Origin: Actinomycetota bacterium
GTDB lineage: Bacteria > Actinomycetota > Actinomycetes > Mycobacteriales > JACQDL01
DNA: 64,000 nt
Direction of reading: 5' to 3'
Assembly (NCBI GenBank): GCA_016201065.1
Contig: JACQDL010000023.1
Coordinates: forward strand, 62,001-126,000
Shown: in pieces, positions 37,875 to 48,128 of the stretch
Position numbering within the stretch: the first letter of the stretch is position 1
Layout: every line of letters begins with the position of its first letter
Made by a program: the position numbers and the translations under genes
Notes under the pieces: generated by a model
The model's input: the letters and a program-made list of their open reading frames with translations, nothing else
Told to the model about the DNA's origin: nothing
Databases searched by the model: none

Positions 37875-38534
37875 ATGCGGCTGACCCATCTCGGCCACGC
37901 CTGCCTGCTCGTGGAGACCGGCGGGGCCCGCCTCCTGATCGACCCGGGAACCTTCTCGGCCGGGTTCGAGGAGCTGACGGCACTCGACGCCGTGCTCATC
38001 ACCCACCAGCACGTCGACCACGTGGACGGGGACCGGCTGCCACGGGTGCTCGCCGGCAACCCCGACGCCCGGCTGCTCGCCGAGCCCGAGCTCACCGAGC
38101 AGCTCCTCACCGCCGGTTGGGCTGCGACGGCGTTCCCGGCCGGCGAGACCATGCCGTTCGCCGGGGCAAGCGTCCGCGCGGTCGGCGGCCGGCACGCGAC
38201 GATCCACGATCCCGGCATCCCGGTCGTCGGCAACATCGGGCTGGTCATCGGGGCCGACGGCGAGCCCACCCTGTTCCACCCCGGCGACTCCTACCAGGTG
38301 ACCCCAGAAGGGATCGACATCCTGGCCCTGCCGCTGAACGCGCCGTGGACGAACGTGCAGGAAACCATCGACTTCGCCCATGCCGTCAGCCCGGCCACCG
38401 TCGTGCCGGTGCACGACGGGCTGCTGTCACCGGTGGGACGCGGCGTCTACCTGCGGGTGGTCGGCGGCCTGCTGCCCGAGCGCAGCGCGCTGCTCGACCT
38501 GGCCGGGGCGGGGCCCGCCGAACTCACTCCGTAA
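37875..38534 (+). CDS. MBL-fold metallo-hydrolase (UlaG/RNase Z-like)
   Basis: The 219-residue protein is a metallo-beta-lactamase-fold hydrolase. The di-metal motif THQHVDHVDG is at residues 43-52 (H44, H46, D48, H49), with further ligands expected in GGRHATIH and FHPGDSY. The short length and MRLTHLGHACLLVETGG opening match the L-ascorbate-6-phosphate-lactonase-like/UPF0173 group, which acts on small molecules or is uncharacterised. ATG 37875 is preceded by GGGAGGG. Substrate unknown. Confidence 0.85.
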   Translation: MRLTHLGHACLLVETGGARLLIDPGTFSAGFEELTALDAVLITHQHVDHVDGDRLPRVLAGNPDARLLAEPELTEQLLTAGWAATAFPAGETMPFAGASVRAVGGRHATIHDPGIPVVGNIGLVIGADGEPTLFHPGDSYQVTPEGIDILALPLNAPWTNVQETIDFAHAVSPATVVPVHDGLLSPVGRGVYLRVVGGLLPERSALLDLAGAGPAELTP

Positions 38535-38612
38535 GCATTTCGTCCGCTTCCGGTAAGCCCTTTCGGGGCGGTGGCTCCCTATGGTCGAGACCGACCTGAA
38601 GGAGGTCCACCC

Positions 38613-39482
38613 ATGCGCATCACCCAGCGCACCCCCGGCCGGTTCCGGCTTGTCGCGGCCCTCGCGGCGACGCTGGCGGCCTCGGCGACGGCACTCGTGC
38701 TCGGCGTCGCTCCCGCGGGCGCGGCAGGCCAGCCGGCCGCGACCACGGCGCCCGCGCACGCGACCGACCAGGCAAGCCCGGCCCGGCTGCACGGCCAAAC
38801 GCCTGTCACCGGGTTCTTCCGTGGCACCCAGATCCGCTACCTCGACGAGGGCCCGGTCCAGCTCGCCCGCGACGCGGCCGGCAACTTCATCTCCGACGTC
38901 GACCCGATCTGGGCCGTCACCAACGGCCCCGCCGGCCAGCACAACATCATCGACAACGTGCCACACCTGAACAACCCGGACGACTACACCCCGCTGTGGC
39001 AGGTCGTCACCGTGACCTGGGTCAGCGGGCACCCTCGGCTGCTCACCTCGGCGGACGCCGTGCAGCGGGCGGCGAAGCGGGGCGAGGTCACCCTGGAGAC
39101 CACCGACACGATCGTCAACTGCCCGGTGCTCGGCTTCGACCAACCCGTGACGCACGGCTTCTTCCGCACGCAGGACGTCCGCTACCTCGATGAGGGCGTG
39201 ATCCAGCTCGCCAAGGACACCACCGGACACTTCATCTCCGACGTCGACCCGATCTGGGCCGTCACCAACGGCCCCGCCGGCCAGCGCAACGTCATCGACA
39301 ACGTGCCGCACCTCAACTCCCCCGACGACTACACCCCGCTGTGGCAGGTCGTCACCGTGACCTGGAAGGCCGGGTTCACACCGGTCGTGCTCACCTCGGC
39401 GGCGGATGTCGCGGCGGCGGAGACCAACGGCTGGGTGACCCTTCAGACCACCGACACGGTGGTCAACTGCCCGGTCCTGTAG
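38613..39482 (+). CDS. Secreted protein with two tandem copies of one domain
   Basis: The 289-residue product has a signal peptide (residues 1-38, ending VAPAGAAG) with ATG 38613 preceded by AAGGAGG. The mature part is almost entirely two copies of one unit, residues 63-173 and 178-289. Both contain YLDEG, the identical DNA-level stretch coding FISDVDPIWAVTNGPAGQ, VPHLN, DDYTPLWQVVTVTW and end in NCPVL, each with a single cysteine (C170, C286). No catalytic motif is recognised; the two cysteines could form a disulfide or bind a ligand. It is monocistronic, ended by a strong terminator. Function unknown. Confidence 0.85.
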   Translation: MRITQRTPGRFRLVAALAATLAASATALVLGVAPAGAAGQPAATTAPAHATDQASPARLHGQTPVTGFFRGTQIRYLDEGPVQLARDAAGNFISDVDPIWAVTNGPAGQHNIIDNVPHLNNPDDYTPLWQVVTVTWVSGHPRLLTSADAVQRAAKRGEVTLETTDTIVNCPVLGFDQPVTHGFFRTQDVRYLDEGVIQLAKDTTGHFISDVDPIWAVTNGPAGQRNVIDNVPHLNSPDDYTPLWQVVTVTWKAGFTPVVLTSAADVAAAETNGWVTLQTTDTVVNCPVL

Positions 39483-39493
39483 TTGCCCGAACC

Positions 39494-39523
39494 GTGGTGG
39501 GGTGGCGGACGCCACCCCACCAC
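39494..39523 (+). terminator. Strong hairpin terminator
   Basis: A perfect 13-base stem (39494-39506 with 39511-39523), extendable to 14 with a 2-base loop, lies 11 bases after the stop of the secreted repeat protein. It is symmetrical and is placed between convergent genes, so it may also end transcription from the membrane-protein gene on the other strand. Confidence 0.75.
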
Positions 39524-39589
39524 GACGGTGTGTCCCTCGTCAGGGGTCCCGTTCGGAGGTGGGCATTGCCCCGCTGGGTATGGGGGCGG

Positions 39590-40150
39590 TCAGCCGAACG
39601 GGAGCCGGATCATGGCCCGCCGCAGCAGGACCACCCAGACGGCGACCGGCATCATGACCAGAACGATGACGGGCACCGTGCCGATCGTGAAGGCGCTGGC
39701 GAGGACGGCCAGACCGGGCCCGGCGAGCACCGCCAGCGTGCCGAGCATCTTCTCGGACAGATGCCAGCTGCGGGACCTCCACAGCAACGCGACGGCGAGG
39801 ATGCCACCGAGGAGACCGACAGTCGGGTCGACGAGACCGACCAGCGAGCCGACCGTCACCATCAGGACGGCGGCGCTTTCTCGCCGTATCCCGGCTGGCC
39901 GGGCGTCCATGAGCGACTCCGGACTGCCGTTGCGACGGGCGGCGGCGACGATCTCCTCCGGGGTACCGAGCCGGTCGAGCATGGCCCGCACCGCCACCTC
40001 GTCGGTGGCGGTGGCCGCGCGGGCGGAGCTGATGAAGTCGCCGATCTCCTGGACGAGCTCGACCCGCCAGCTCCTGGACAGCTGGTGGGCAGCGCGATCC
40101 AGCCGCGCCAGGTAGTCGTCGACGAGCTGCCCCGCGGTGTCCGTGGTCAA
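39590..40150 (-). CDS. HAAS-domain small membrane protein
   Basis: The 186-residue protein begins with a helical HAAS-type domain (residues 1-80: YLARLDRAAHQL, SRSWRVELVQEIGDFISS, LDRLGTPEEIVAAAR) followed by four hydrophobic helices from about residue 90. Such proteins are usually partners of PadR-type repressors in envelope stress modules, but no regulator gene adjoins it here. TTG 40150 is preceded by GAGGGGG. Three 17-base repeats lie 70-120 bases upstream. Biochemical function unknown. Confidence 0.7.
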   Translation of the reverse strand: MTTDTAGQLVDDYLARLDRAAHQLSRSWRVELVQEIGDFISSARAATATDEVAVRAMLDRLGTPEEIVAAARRNGSPESLMDARPAGIRRESAAVLMVTVGSLVGLVDPTVGLLGGILAVALLWRSRSWHLSEKMLGTLAVLAGPGLAVLASAFTIGTVPVIVLVMMPVAVWVVLLRRAMIRLPFG

Positions 40151-40222
40151 CTGGCCCCCTCGGCGAGCAGGGTGTCGTCACCGCGCGCGCTACGCGTACC
40201 ACCAGGTTCCATGGGCGACAAG

Positions 40223-40273
40223 ATATCCGGCAACACCGTATATCCGGTAACACCGCATTTCCGGCCACACAGG
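40223..40273 (-). repeat. Three tandem 17-base repeats upstream of the HAAS gene
   Basis: Units at 40223-40239, 40240-40256 and 40257-40273 follow one another with the pattern ATATCCGGNAACACCGN; the third is the most diverged. They sit just upstream of the likely promoter of the HAAS membrane protein gene. The motif is unusually A/T-containing for this genome, and part of it (TACCGGATAT on the reverse strand) recurs at 44768-44777. A regulator-binding array is the best guess. Confidence 0.7.
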
Positions 40274-40308
40274 GGCGCAGCAGCTCACGGCCACCATCTG
40301 ACCGCGGC

Positions 40309-41574
40309 TCACACCTCCTCGCCGGCGAGGACGGTGCCCACACACCGGCCGGCACCGTGCTCGACCAGCGCGGCGTACGGGTCGCCAGTCACCGGCACGT
40401 CGAACGCCGCGAGATCGGCCCGCGCGCCGGGCGCCAGCACCCCGACCCCGGCCAGCCCCATCGCCCGGGCGCCGCCCACAGTGGCCGCCTCGACCAGCCA
40501 GCGGTCCAGGCCGGCCGGCGGGGAGCCCTGCCGCAGGGCGATGTCGCGCAGCACCGGCAGCTCGGCGAGCAGGTCCAGCGACGGCGACGAGGCTCGTGAG
40601 TCGGTGCCGACCGCGACGAGGTTGCCGCCGGAGCGGTACGCCGCCACCGGTGGCTCACCGCAGCCGAGGGTCGCGTTGGAGCGCGCGCACAGGGCGACCA
40701 CGGCGCCGTGGTCGCGCAGGGTCGCGAGGTCGTCGGCCGACACCTCGACGCCGTGCGCCAGGTGCACGTCCGCGCCCAGGCACCCCAGTGCCGCCAGCTC
40801 ACCGACCGGGGTACGTCCGGAGCCGCCGCTGGCGACCAGCTCCATCTCCAGACCCCAGCCGTGGCTCGCGGCGGCGAACCGCCCGTCGCCGGTCGCGACG
40901 TACTCGCTCTCGTACCGCGACTCCGCCGCGTGCGGATGCAGGCGCAGGCCACGCTCCCGGGCCAGCGCCACCAGCTCCCGGAAGGCCCCGGAGGAGATCG
41001 TGTACAAGGCATGCGGGCTCACCCCCACCGCGCGCCCGCCCGCCGGGCCGTCCGGATCGGCGACGGCCAGGATCGACAGCAGGGTGTCCCGACGACGCGG
41101 CCAGCTCGCCGCGTCCACCCCGACCACCTCCACGTAGCTCACGCCGGCCAGCCCGGCCTCGGCCACGACCGTCACCGCTTCGGGGACGGTGGCGATGTCG
41201 GCGACGCAGGTGGTCCCGGTCCGCAGCGCCTCCGCGACACCGGCCCGGGTGGATGCGGTCCACGCCGCGGCGGTCATTGCGCGGCTGCGCGGTGCGATCT
41301 GGGTGATCCAGCCGAAGAAGTCGACGCCCGGCCGGTACATGTCGGCGTACCCGGTGTACTGCAGGTGGGTGTGCGCGTTGACCAGGCCGGGCATGAGCAC
41401 GCCGGGCCAGTCCCGGCTCGGGACCGGCGGGCCCGCGTACGCCGCATGGCGACCCACCCAGGCGATCCGGTCACTGGCGACCAGCACCGCGCCGTCCCGG
41501 ATCGGCTCGGCGCCGACGGGCAGCACGACCGGAGCCCGGTGCAGCACCAGCGGGCCACTCACATCAGGAGGCAT
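40309..41574 (-). CDS. mqnX: Amidohydrolase, probable aminofutalosine deaminase
   Basis: The 421-residue metal-dependent amidohydrolase has the HTHLQYTGY metal motif (H68, H70), HPHAAES, HGVEVSADD and the catalytic GTDSRAS, typical of the adenosine/guanine/6-aminodeoxyfutalosine deaminase group. It directly follows mqnC (11-base overlap) and mqnA, so it most likely converts aminofutalosine to futalosine in the futalosine menaquinone pathway; relatives with that activity are known from actinobacteria. Other deaminases such as N-acyl or guanine types remain possible. Confidence 0.75.
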   Translation of the reverse strand: MPPDVSGPLVLHRAPVVLPVGAEPIRDGAVLVASDRIAWVGRHAAYAGPPVPSRDWPGVLMPGLVNAHTHLQYTGYADMYRPGVDFFGWITQIAPRSRAMTAAAWTASTRAGVAEALRTGTTCVADIATVPEAVTVVAEAGLAGVSYVEVVGVDAASWPRRRDTLLSILAVADPDGPAGGRAVGVSPHALYTISSGAFRELVALARERGLRLHPHAAESRYESEYVATGDGRFAAASHGWGLEMELVASGGSGRTPVGELAALGCLGADVHLAHGVEVSADDLATLRDHGAVVALCARSNATLGCGEPPVAAYRSGGNLVAVGTDSRASSPSLDLLAELPVLRDIALRQGSPPAGLDRWLVEAATVGGARAMGLAGVGVLAPGARADLAAFDVPVTGDPYAALVEHGAGRCVGTVLAGEEV

Positions 41575-42730
41575 CGACCAGCGGCAGCGCGGTTGAGGAC
41601 AGGTGCGAGACGACCCGGTCGTCGTGCGGGTCGTCGGCCGGCGTCCAGTGCACCGCGAGGTGCCGATAGAGCGTGTCCCGCTGCGCCGGGACCCGGTCGG
41701 CGGCGCGGATCAGGTGGATCAGCTCCACCAGGTTCGACCGGTGCCGGGCGCCGGCGCTGGAGACGACGTTCTCCTCCAGCATCACCGAGCCGAGATCGTC
41801 GGACCCCATGTGCAGCGAGAGCTGGCCGACGTCCTTGCCGGTCGTCAGCCAGGAGCCCTGGATATGGGCGACGTTGTGCAGGAACAGCCGGGCCACCGCG
41901 ATCATCCGCAGGTACTCCAGCGAGGTCGCCTGGGTCCTGCCCTTCAGGTGGTTGTTCATCGGTTGGTAGGTGTAGGGGATGAACGCCCGGAAGCCACCGG
42001 TGCGGTCCTGCACGTCGCGGATCATCGCCAGGTGCTCGATCCGCTCGGCGTTGGACTCCCCGGTGCCCATCAGCATCGTCGCGGTGGACTCCAGCCCCAG
42101 CCCGTGCGCGGTCTCCATGATCGCCAGCCATTCCTCGCCGGACTCCTTCAGCGGGGCGATCGCGGTGCGGGCCCGGGCAGGCAGCAGCTCGGCGCCGGCG
42201 CCGGCGAAGGAGTCCAACCCGGCCGCCTTCAGCCGGGTGATCGCCTCCTCGATGCTGACGCCGGAGACCCGGGCCATGTGCGCCACCTCGGAGGCGCCGA
42301 GGGAGTGCAGCACGAGCTGGGGGAAGTGCTGCTTGATCGCGGCGAACGCGGTCTCGTAGTACTCGACGCCGAAGTCCGGATGGTGGCCACCCTGGAACAT
42401 GATCTGGGTACCGCCCAGCTCGACCGTCTCCGCGCACCGGGCCAGGATGTCGTCGAGCTCCCGGACCCAGCCGCCCGCATGCTTGGGTGCCCGGTAGAAG
42501 GCACAGAACTTGCAGGCCGTGACGCAGATGTTGGTGTAGTTGATGTTGCGCTCGATGAGGTAGGTGGCGATCTGCCCGGTGCCGGCGAAACGGCGGCGGC
42601 GCGCGGCGTCGGCGGCCTGGCCGAGCGCGTGCAGCGGCGCGTCCCGGTAGACCGCCAGCGCCTCCTCGGGCGTGATCGGCTCGCCCTCGGCGGCCCGGTC
42701 CAGAATCGTCTGCAGGGTGCGCTCTGTCAC
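41564..42730 (-). CDS. mqnC: Cyclic dehypoxanthinyl futalosine synthase (radical SAM)
   Basis: MqnC is a radical SAM enzyme that cyclises dehypoxanthine futalosine. The CxxxCxxC cluster ligands are C69, C73 and C76 (ICVTACKFCAF). The GTG start at 42730 gives 388 residues; the upstream open frame belongs to the mqnA antisense context. The motifs IMFQGGHHPDFG and HIQGSWLTTGKDVGQ match the MqnC/MqnE group, and the GSWLTTG segment is characteristic of MqnC. It lies 34 bases after mqnA, in one transcription unit with the amidohydrolase. Confidence 0.92.
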   Translation of the reverse strand: MTERTLQTILDRAAEGEPITPEEALAVYRDAPLHALGQAADAARRRRFAGTGQIATYLIERNINYTNICVTACKFCAFYRAPKHAGGWVRELDDILARCAETVELGGTQIMFQGGHHPDFGVEYYETAFAAIKQHFPQLVLHSLGASEVAHMARVSGVSIEEAITRLKAAGLDSFAGAGAELLPARARTAIAPLKESGEEWLAIMETAHGLGLESTATMLMGTGESNAERIEHLAMIRDVQDRTGGFRAFIPYTYQPMNNHLKGRTQATSLEYLRMIAVARLFLHNVAHIQGSWLTTGKDVGQLSLHMGSDDLGSVMLEENVVSSAGARHRSNLVELIHLIRAADRVPAQRDTLYRHLAVHWTPADDPHDDRVVSHLSSTALPLVDAS

Positions 42731-42764
42731 GGGTCGAGGGTAACGGTGGCCCAGGCCGGCGGGC

Positions 42765-44730
<1,966 letters not shown>

Positions 44731-44767
44731 ACCGACCCGATTTGGACACAGCTGCGACACCGGCCTG

Positions 44768-44779
44768 TACCGGATATCT
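44768..44779. promoter_or_regulatory. Motif shared with the repeat array upstream of the HAAS gene
   Basis: TACCGGATAT at 44768-44777 (continuing CT) is identical to ten bases of the reverse complement of the second 17-base repeat at 40240-40256. It lies between the divergent acidic membrane-protein gene and the first TPR gene of the cytochrome cluster. It may be a shared operator or a -10 element for the plus-strand transcript (TATCTA). Not certain. Confidence 0.35.
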
Positions 44780-44911
44780 ACCGCACGACGGATGGGATCC
44801 CGCGTCGAGGGGCACGACGATGGACAGGGAGGTCCACGCCTCCAGCCCGGGTTCGGCGCCGCGGCTCCCTGGGGCGCCGGCGGGCGGTCACGATGAGGGT
44901 TGAGTGCCCAG

Positions 44912-45880
44912 ATGACGCTGACTCGACGGATCGCCGCCGCCGCGGACCGCGCAACCACGCGCCTGGTGCGGCTGGAGATTCTGGTGCTGGCCCTCGGCAT
45001 CCCGCTCTTCGGTGCGTTCTACCTCGTCGACCAGCACGTCGACGCCGGGCCGTCGCTCGTCCAACGGCAGGTTCAGGCCGCCGAGCGGCGGGTACGCACG
45101 GCGCCGAACAGTATCCAGGCCCGACTGCAGCTGGCGCTGGCCTACCGGCAGGACAGCCGGCTTGACGACGCGTTGCGGCAGTACGACGAGATCCTGAGGG
45201 CGGAGGGAAGCCATCGGGCCGCCCTGCTCGGACGCGGCGGTGTCCTGATGGCCAAGGGCGACCTGGATTCCGCCGCGGCGGCGTTCCGGACGATCACCGG
45301 TGCGGCGTCGACCGGCGAGTTCGCCGGTGCGGACCCGCAGCTTGCCGAGGCGCACTACTTCCTCGGCTCCATCGCGTTGACGCAGGGGAAGGTCAAGGCC
45401 GCCCTCGCTGAGCTCCAGGCCGCACTCAAGATCGACCAGACGGATGCGGATGCGTGGTATCTGCTGGGCCTCGCGCGGCTGAAGGATGGTGCCGCCGAGC
45501 GCGCCGTTCCGGCGTTCCGGCGGGCCCTGCTCTTCGTGCCCACCGGGTGGTGCGAGCCCTACTCGCAACTTGCCGTGGCCTACTCGACCCTTCGCCAGGC
45601 GCCCCAGGCCGAGTACGCGGCCTCGATGGTCGATTTCTGCCAGAAGAGGCCGGCTGAGGCGAAGCGCCGGCTCCAGGCACTCGCGGCGGGACCGGTGGCG
45701 GTCGACGCGATGCTCGGGTTGGGGATGATCGCCGAGAGCAGCTCCGAACGCGCGGAGGCGGTCGGCTGGTACCGGAGGGTGCTCGCCGCCGATGCGGCCA
45801 ACATCGGGGCGAGGTCCGCACTGTCCAGGCTCGGTGTGCGGCCCACCCCGGCGGGTCCCGCCGCCGCAGGGACGGGATGA
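44912..45880 (+). CDS. Membrane-anchored TPR protein
   Basis: ATG 44912 (GAGGG at 44895-44899; an in-frame TTG at 44900 is less likely) gives 322 residues. A single N-terminal helix (EILVLALGIPLFGAFYLVDQ) anchors a periplasm-facing solenoid of about 6-7 TPR units, for example IQARLQLALAYRQDSRLDDA and DADAWYLLGLARLKDGAAERA. It opens the multiheme cytochrome gene run and ends one base before the NHL gene. TPR proteins such as CcmI/NrfG present apocytochromes to heme lyases in other bacteria; a similar role here is inference. Confidence 0.75.
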   Translation: MTLTRRIAAAADRATTRLVRLEILVLALGIPLFGAFYLVDQHVDAGPSLVQRQVQAAERRVRTAPNSIQARLQLALAYRQDSRLDDALRQYDEILRAEGSHRAALLGRGGVLMAKGDLDSAAAAFRTITGAASTGEFAGADPQLAEAHYFLGSIALTQGKVKAALAELQAALKIDQTDADAWYLLGLARLKDGAAERAVPAFRRALLFVPTGWCEPYSQLAVAYSTLRQAPQAEYAASMVDFCQKRPAEAKRRLQALAAGPVAVDAMLGLGMIAESSSERAEAVGWYRRVLAADAANIGARSALSRLGVRPTPAGPAAAGTG

Positions 45881-45881
45881 G

Positions 45882-46937
45882 ATGACCACGGTCGACAACC
45901 CCCCGCCCACCGCCGCCGACCCGGCGGCGCCGTTGCCGGCGCCGGGGCCTCACCGCACCAGCCGATGGCGCCGTTGGCGCCGCCCGGTGGTGGCGGCGCT
46001 CGCGCTGCTGATCGCGATCCTGGTCATGGTGGCCATCTGGTACCTGCGCAGCCGCAGGCCGCTCTCCGAACTCCCGGGCCTGGCCGAGGACAGGATGCCG
46101 CACTACGTGTTCAGCCTCTACGGCGCCACCCATCCGCTCGGGGTGGCGGTGCTCCCGTCCGGCGACCGGATCTACGTCACCGAGAGCGACGGTGACCGCG
46201 TGGTCCGGGTCTACAACCGGTCGGGGAAGGAGATCGGCACCCTCAGGCCACCGCCGTCGTCGACCGGCGCCGCCCACATCCCGGTCTACGTGGCCATCAA
46301 CCCGGCCACCGACGACATCTACGTCAGCGACCGCATGGCGGCCGCGGTCCACGTCTACGACGCGGCCGGCAGGTATCGGCGCACGTTCGCTCCCCGGGGT
46401 GATCTCGGTGCCGGTTGGGAGCCGCTGGGCCTGGCGTTCGACCGGGACGGGCGGCTCTACGCCACCGATGTCCGGGGCGGCACGCACCGGGTCCTCGTCT
46501 TCGGCGCCGACGGCACGCTGCAGCGGACACTTGGGCTACCGAACTCGTTGTCGTTCCCGAACGGGGTCGTCGTGGACGGGTCCGGCAACATCGAGGTCAG
46601 CGACAGCAACAACGGCCGGGTGGTGGTTTTCGATCCGGCCGGGAAGCTCCTCGCCGCGATCAACCGCGGGGTCGGCGATGGCGACCTCGGCCTGCCGCGT
46701 GGGGTGACGGTCGACGACAAGGGACGGCTCTACGTCGTGGACACGACCAACCACGCGGTTCGGGTGTACCGGGTGGGCGATGGCACCGATCCGCTCCCCG
46801 TGTATCTCGGCTCATTCGGGCAGGAAGGGCTGCTCGACGGACGGTTCGAGTACCCGAACGGGATCGCCACCGACACCCGGAGCCGCATCTACGTCACCGA
46901 CCGGGAGAACAACCGGGTTCAGGTGTGGAGCTACTGA
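45882..46937 (+). CDS. Membrane-anchored NHL-repeat beta-propeller protein
   Basis: The 351-residue protein starts at ATG 45882, one base after the TPR gene stop. After a Pro-rich cytoplasmic start it has one helix near residues 40-57 (VVAALALLIAILVMVAIWYL) and then five or six NHL blades; recognisable ones are HPLGVAVLPSGDRIYVTES, FPNGVVVDGSGNIEVSDS, PRGVTVDDKGRLYVVDT and YPNGIATDTRSRIYVTDREN. The propeller should be outside the membrane. NHL propellers are scaffolds for protein interaction; a place in a cytochrome complex is suggested only by the location. Confidence 0.8.
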   Translation: MTTVDNPPPTAADPAAPLPAPGPHRTSRWRRWRRPVVAALALLIAILVMVAIWYLRSRRPLSELPGLAEDRMPHYVFSLYGATHPLGVAVLPSGDRIYVTESDGDRVVRVYNRSGKEIGTLRPPPSSTGAAHIPVYVAINPATDDIYVSDRMAAAVHVYDAAGRYRRTFAPRGDLGAGWEPLGLAFDRDGRLYATDVRGGTHRVLVFGADGTLQRTLGLPNSLSFPNGVVVDGSGNIEVSDSNNGRVVVFDPAGKLLAAINRGVGDGDLGLPRGVTVDDKGRLYVVDTTNHAVRVYRVGDGTDPLPVYLGSFGQEGLLDGRFEYPNGIATDTRSRIYVTDRENNRVQVWSY

Positions 46938-47038
46938 TCGATGGAGGGAGCTGAGGTCCGTGTTCCGGAACCGCCGCGACACGATGCGGATCGGCGGTGC
47001 GGGCCTGTGCGTGATCCCAGACGGAAGGAGGAACGGAG

Positions 47039-48082
47039 ATGGGAACAGTGAGGAGGCTGGCCTTCCTCGCGGTCGGTAGCCTGGTCTGGCTGGGGCTCGC
47101 AGCCGTCCCCGCGTCAGCCGACAACGGGCCGCACTACCCGTCCGCGGGCAATACCGCCGTCGACCGGTGCGCCGGGTGTCACCGCGCACACACGGCACCA
47201 GCGCCGTACCTGCTGCGAGCGGCTCAGCCGGCGCTGTGCTACACGTGTCACGGCGCTGCCGCCGGCGGTGCGTCGACCGATGTCTACGACGGAGTCGGCT
47301 ACCCAGGTTATGAACGTGGCGGCACGGCAGCGGGCGGCCAGGCACTCCGCGGCGGTGGTTTCGGCTACGCCCTGATCGGGTCGGGGAGCGCGACCCGAAC
47401 CCCGCCAGGTGTGTCACCGGCGGTCAAGACCGTTCCGGTGCTGACCACGGGCGAGGCGACGACGTCGACGCACAGCGTCGACGGCTCGACCCTCACCGCG
47501 TGGGGTAACGGGGCGATCTCGTCCACCGTTTCGGCCGGCACCGCGATCGCGTTGCGGTGCGGCTCGTGCCACGACCCGCACGGCAACGGCAACTACCGAA
47601 TCCTGCGGGCCATCCCGACGGATTCCGGGGCGGCAACCGGGGTTGCGATACCCGACTCGGCGGCGAAGGTCTACACGACCGGCAACTACTGGGCCACCGA
47701 CGACCCCAACTCGCCCCCGGTCACCACCCCGATCACGGTGACGTCCAGCACCGGCGTGGTCACGACCTACACGCCATCGGTGTTCATCGCCAACATCTCG
47801 GCGTGGTGCACGACCTGCCACACCCGTTACCTCGCGCCGTCCGGTTCGTACGAGAACAGCTCCGGCGACGCGCTGTACACCTATCGGCACCGGTCGGATC
47901 AGAACTACCGGGAAGGCGGTGCGAACTGCATTACCTGCCACATCGCGCACGGTACGAACGCGGCGATGAGCGGGACCTACTCCGGCAAGGCCACCAACCC
48001 TGACGGATCGGGACCCGCCGGGAGCAGCAAGCTCCTCCGGGTCGACAACCGTGGTACCTGCAACATGTGTCACAGGGTCTGA
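47039..48082 (+). CDS. Secreted hexaheme cytochrome c
   Basis: The 347-residue protein has a signal peptide (residues 1-27, ending VPASA) and six CxxCH heme sites: CAGCH, CYTCH, CGSCH, CTTCH, CITCH and CNMCH. The first two form a doubled-CxxCH pair; the others are separated by long Ser/Thr/Gly-rich stretches. No CxxCK or other catalytic site is visible. ATG 47039 is preceded by GGAAGGAGG. It follows the NHL gene after 101 bases and precedes system II assembly genes. Best described as an electron-carrier of the cytochrome c3/c7-like group; no membrane anchor after processing. Confidence 0.85.
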   Translation: MGTVRRLAFLAVGSLVWLGLAAVPASADNGPHYPSAGNTAVDRCAGCHRAHTAPAPYLLRAAQPALCYTCHGAAAGGASTDVYDGVGYPGYERGGTAAGGQALRGGGFGYALIGSGSATRTPPGVSPAVKTVPVLTTGEATTSTHSVDGSTLTAWGNGAISSTVSAGTAIALRCGSCHDPHGNGNYRILRAIPTDSGAATGVAIPDSAAKVYTTGNYWATDDPNSPPVTTPITVTSSTGVVTTYTPSVFIANISAWCTTCHTRYLAPSGSYENSSGDALYTYRHRSDQNYREGGANCITCHIAHGTNAAMSGTYSGKATNPDGSGPAGSSKLLRVDNRGTCNMCHRV

Positions 48083-48128
48083 TGATGCTGCGGCCGGCCA
48101 CCAGATACAGGAGCCATGGGAGCCAGCG

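Noticed and set aside
40223-40273. The three 17-base repeats as a CRISPR array
   Set aside because: Units are contiguous with no spacers and far too short; no cas genes in the window.
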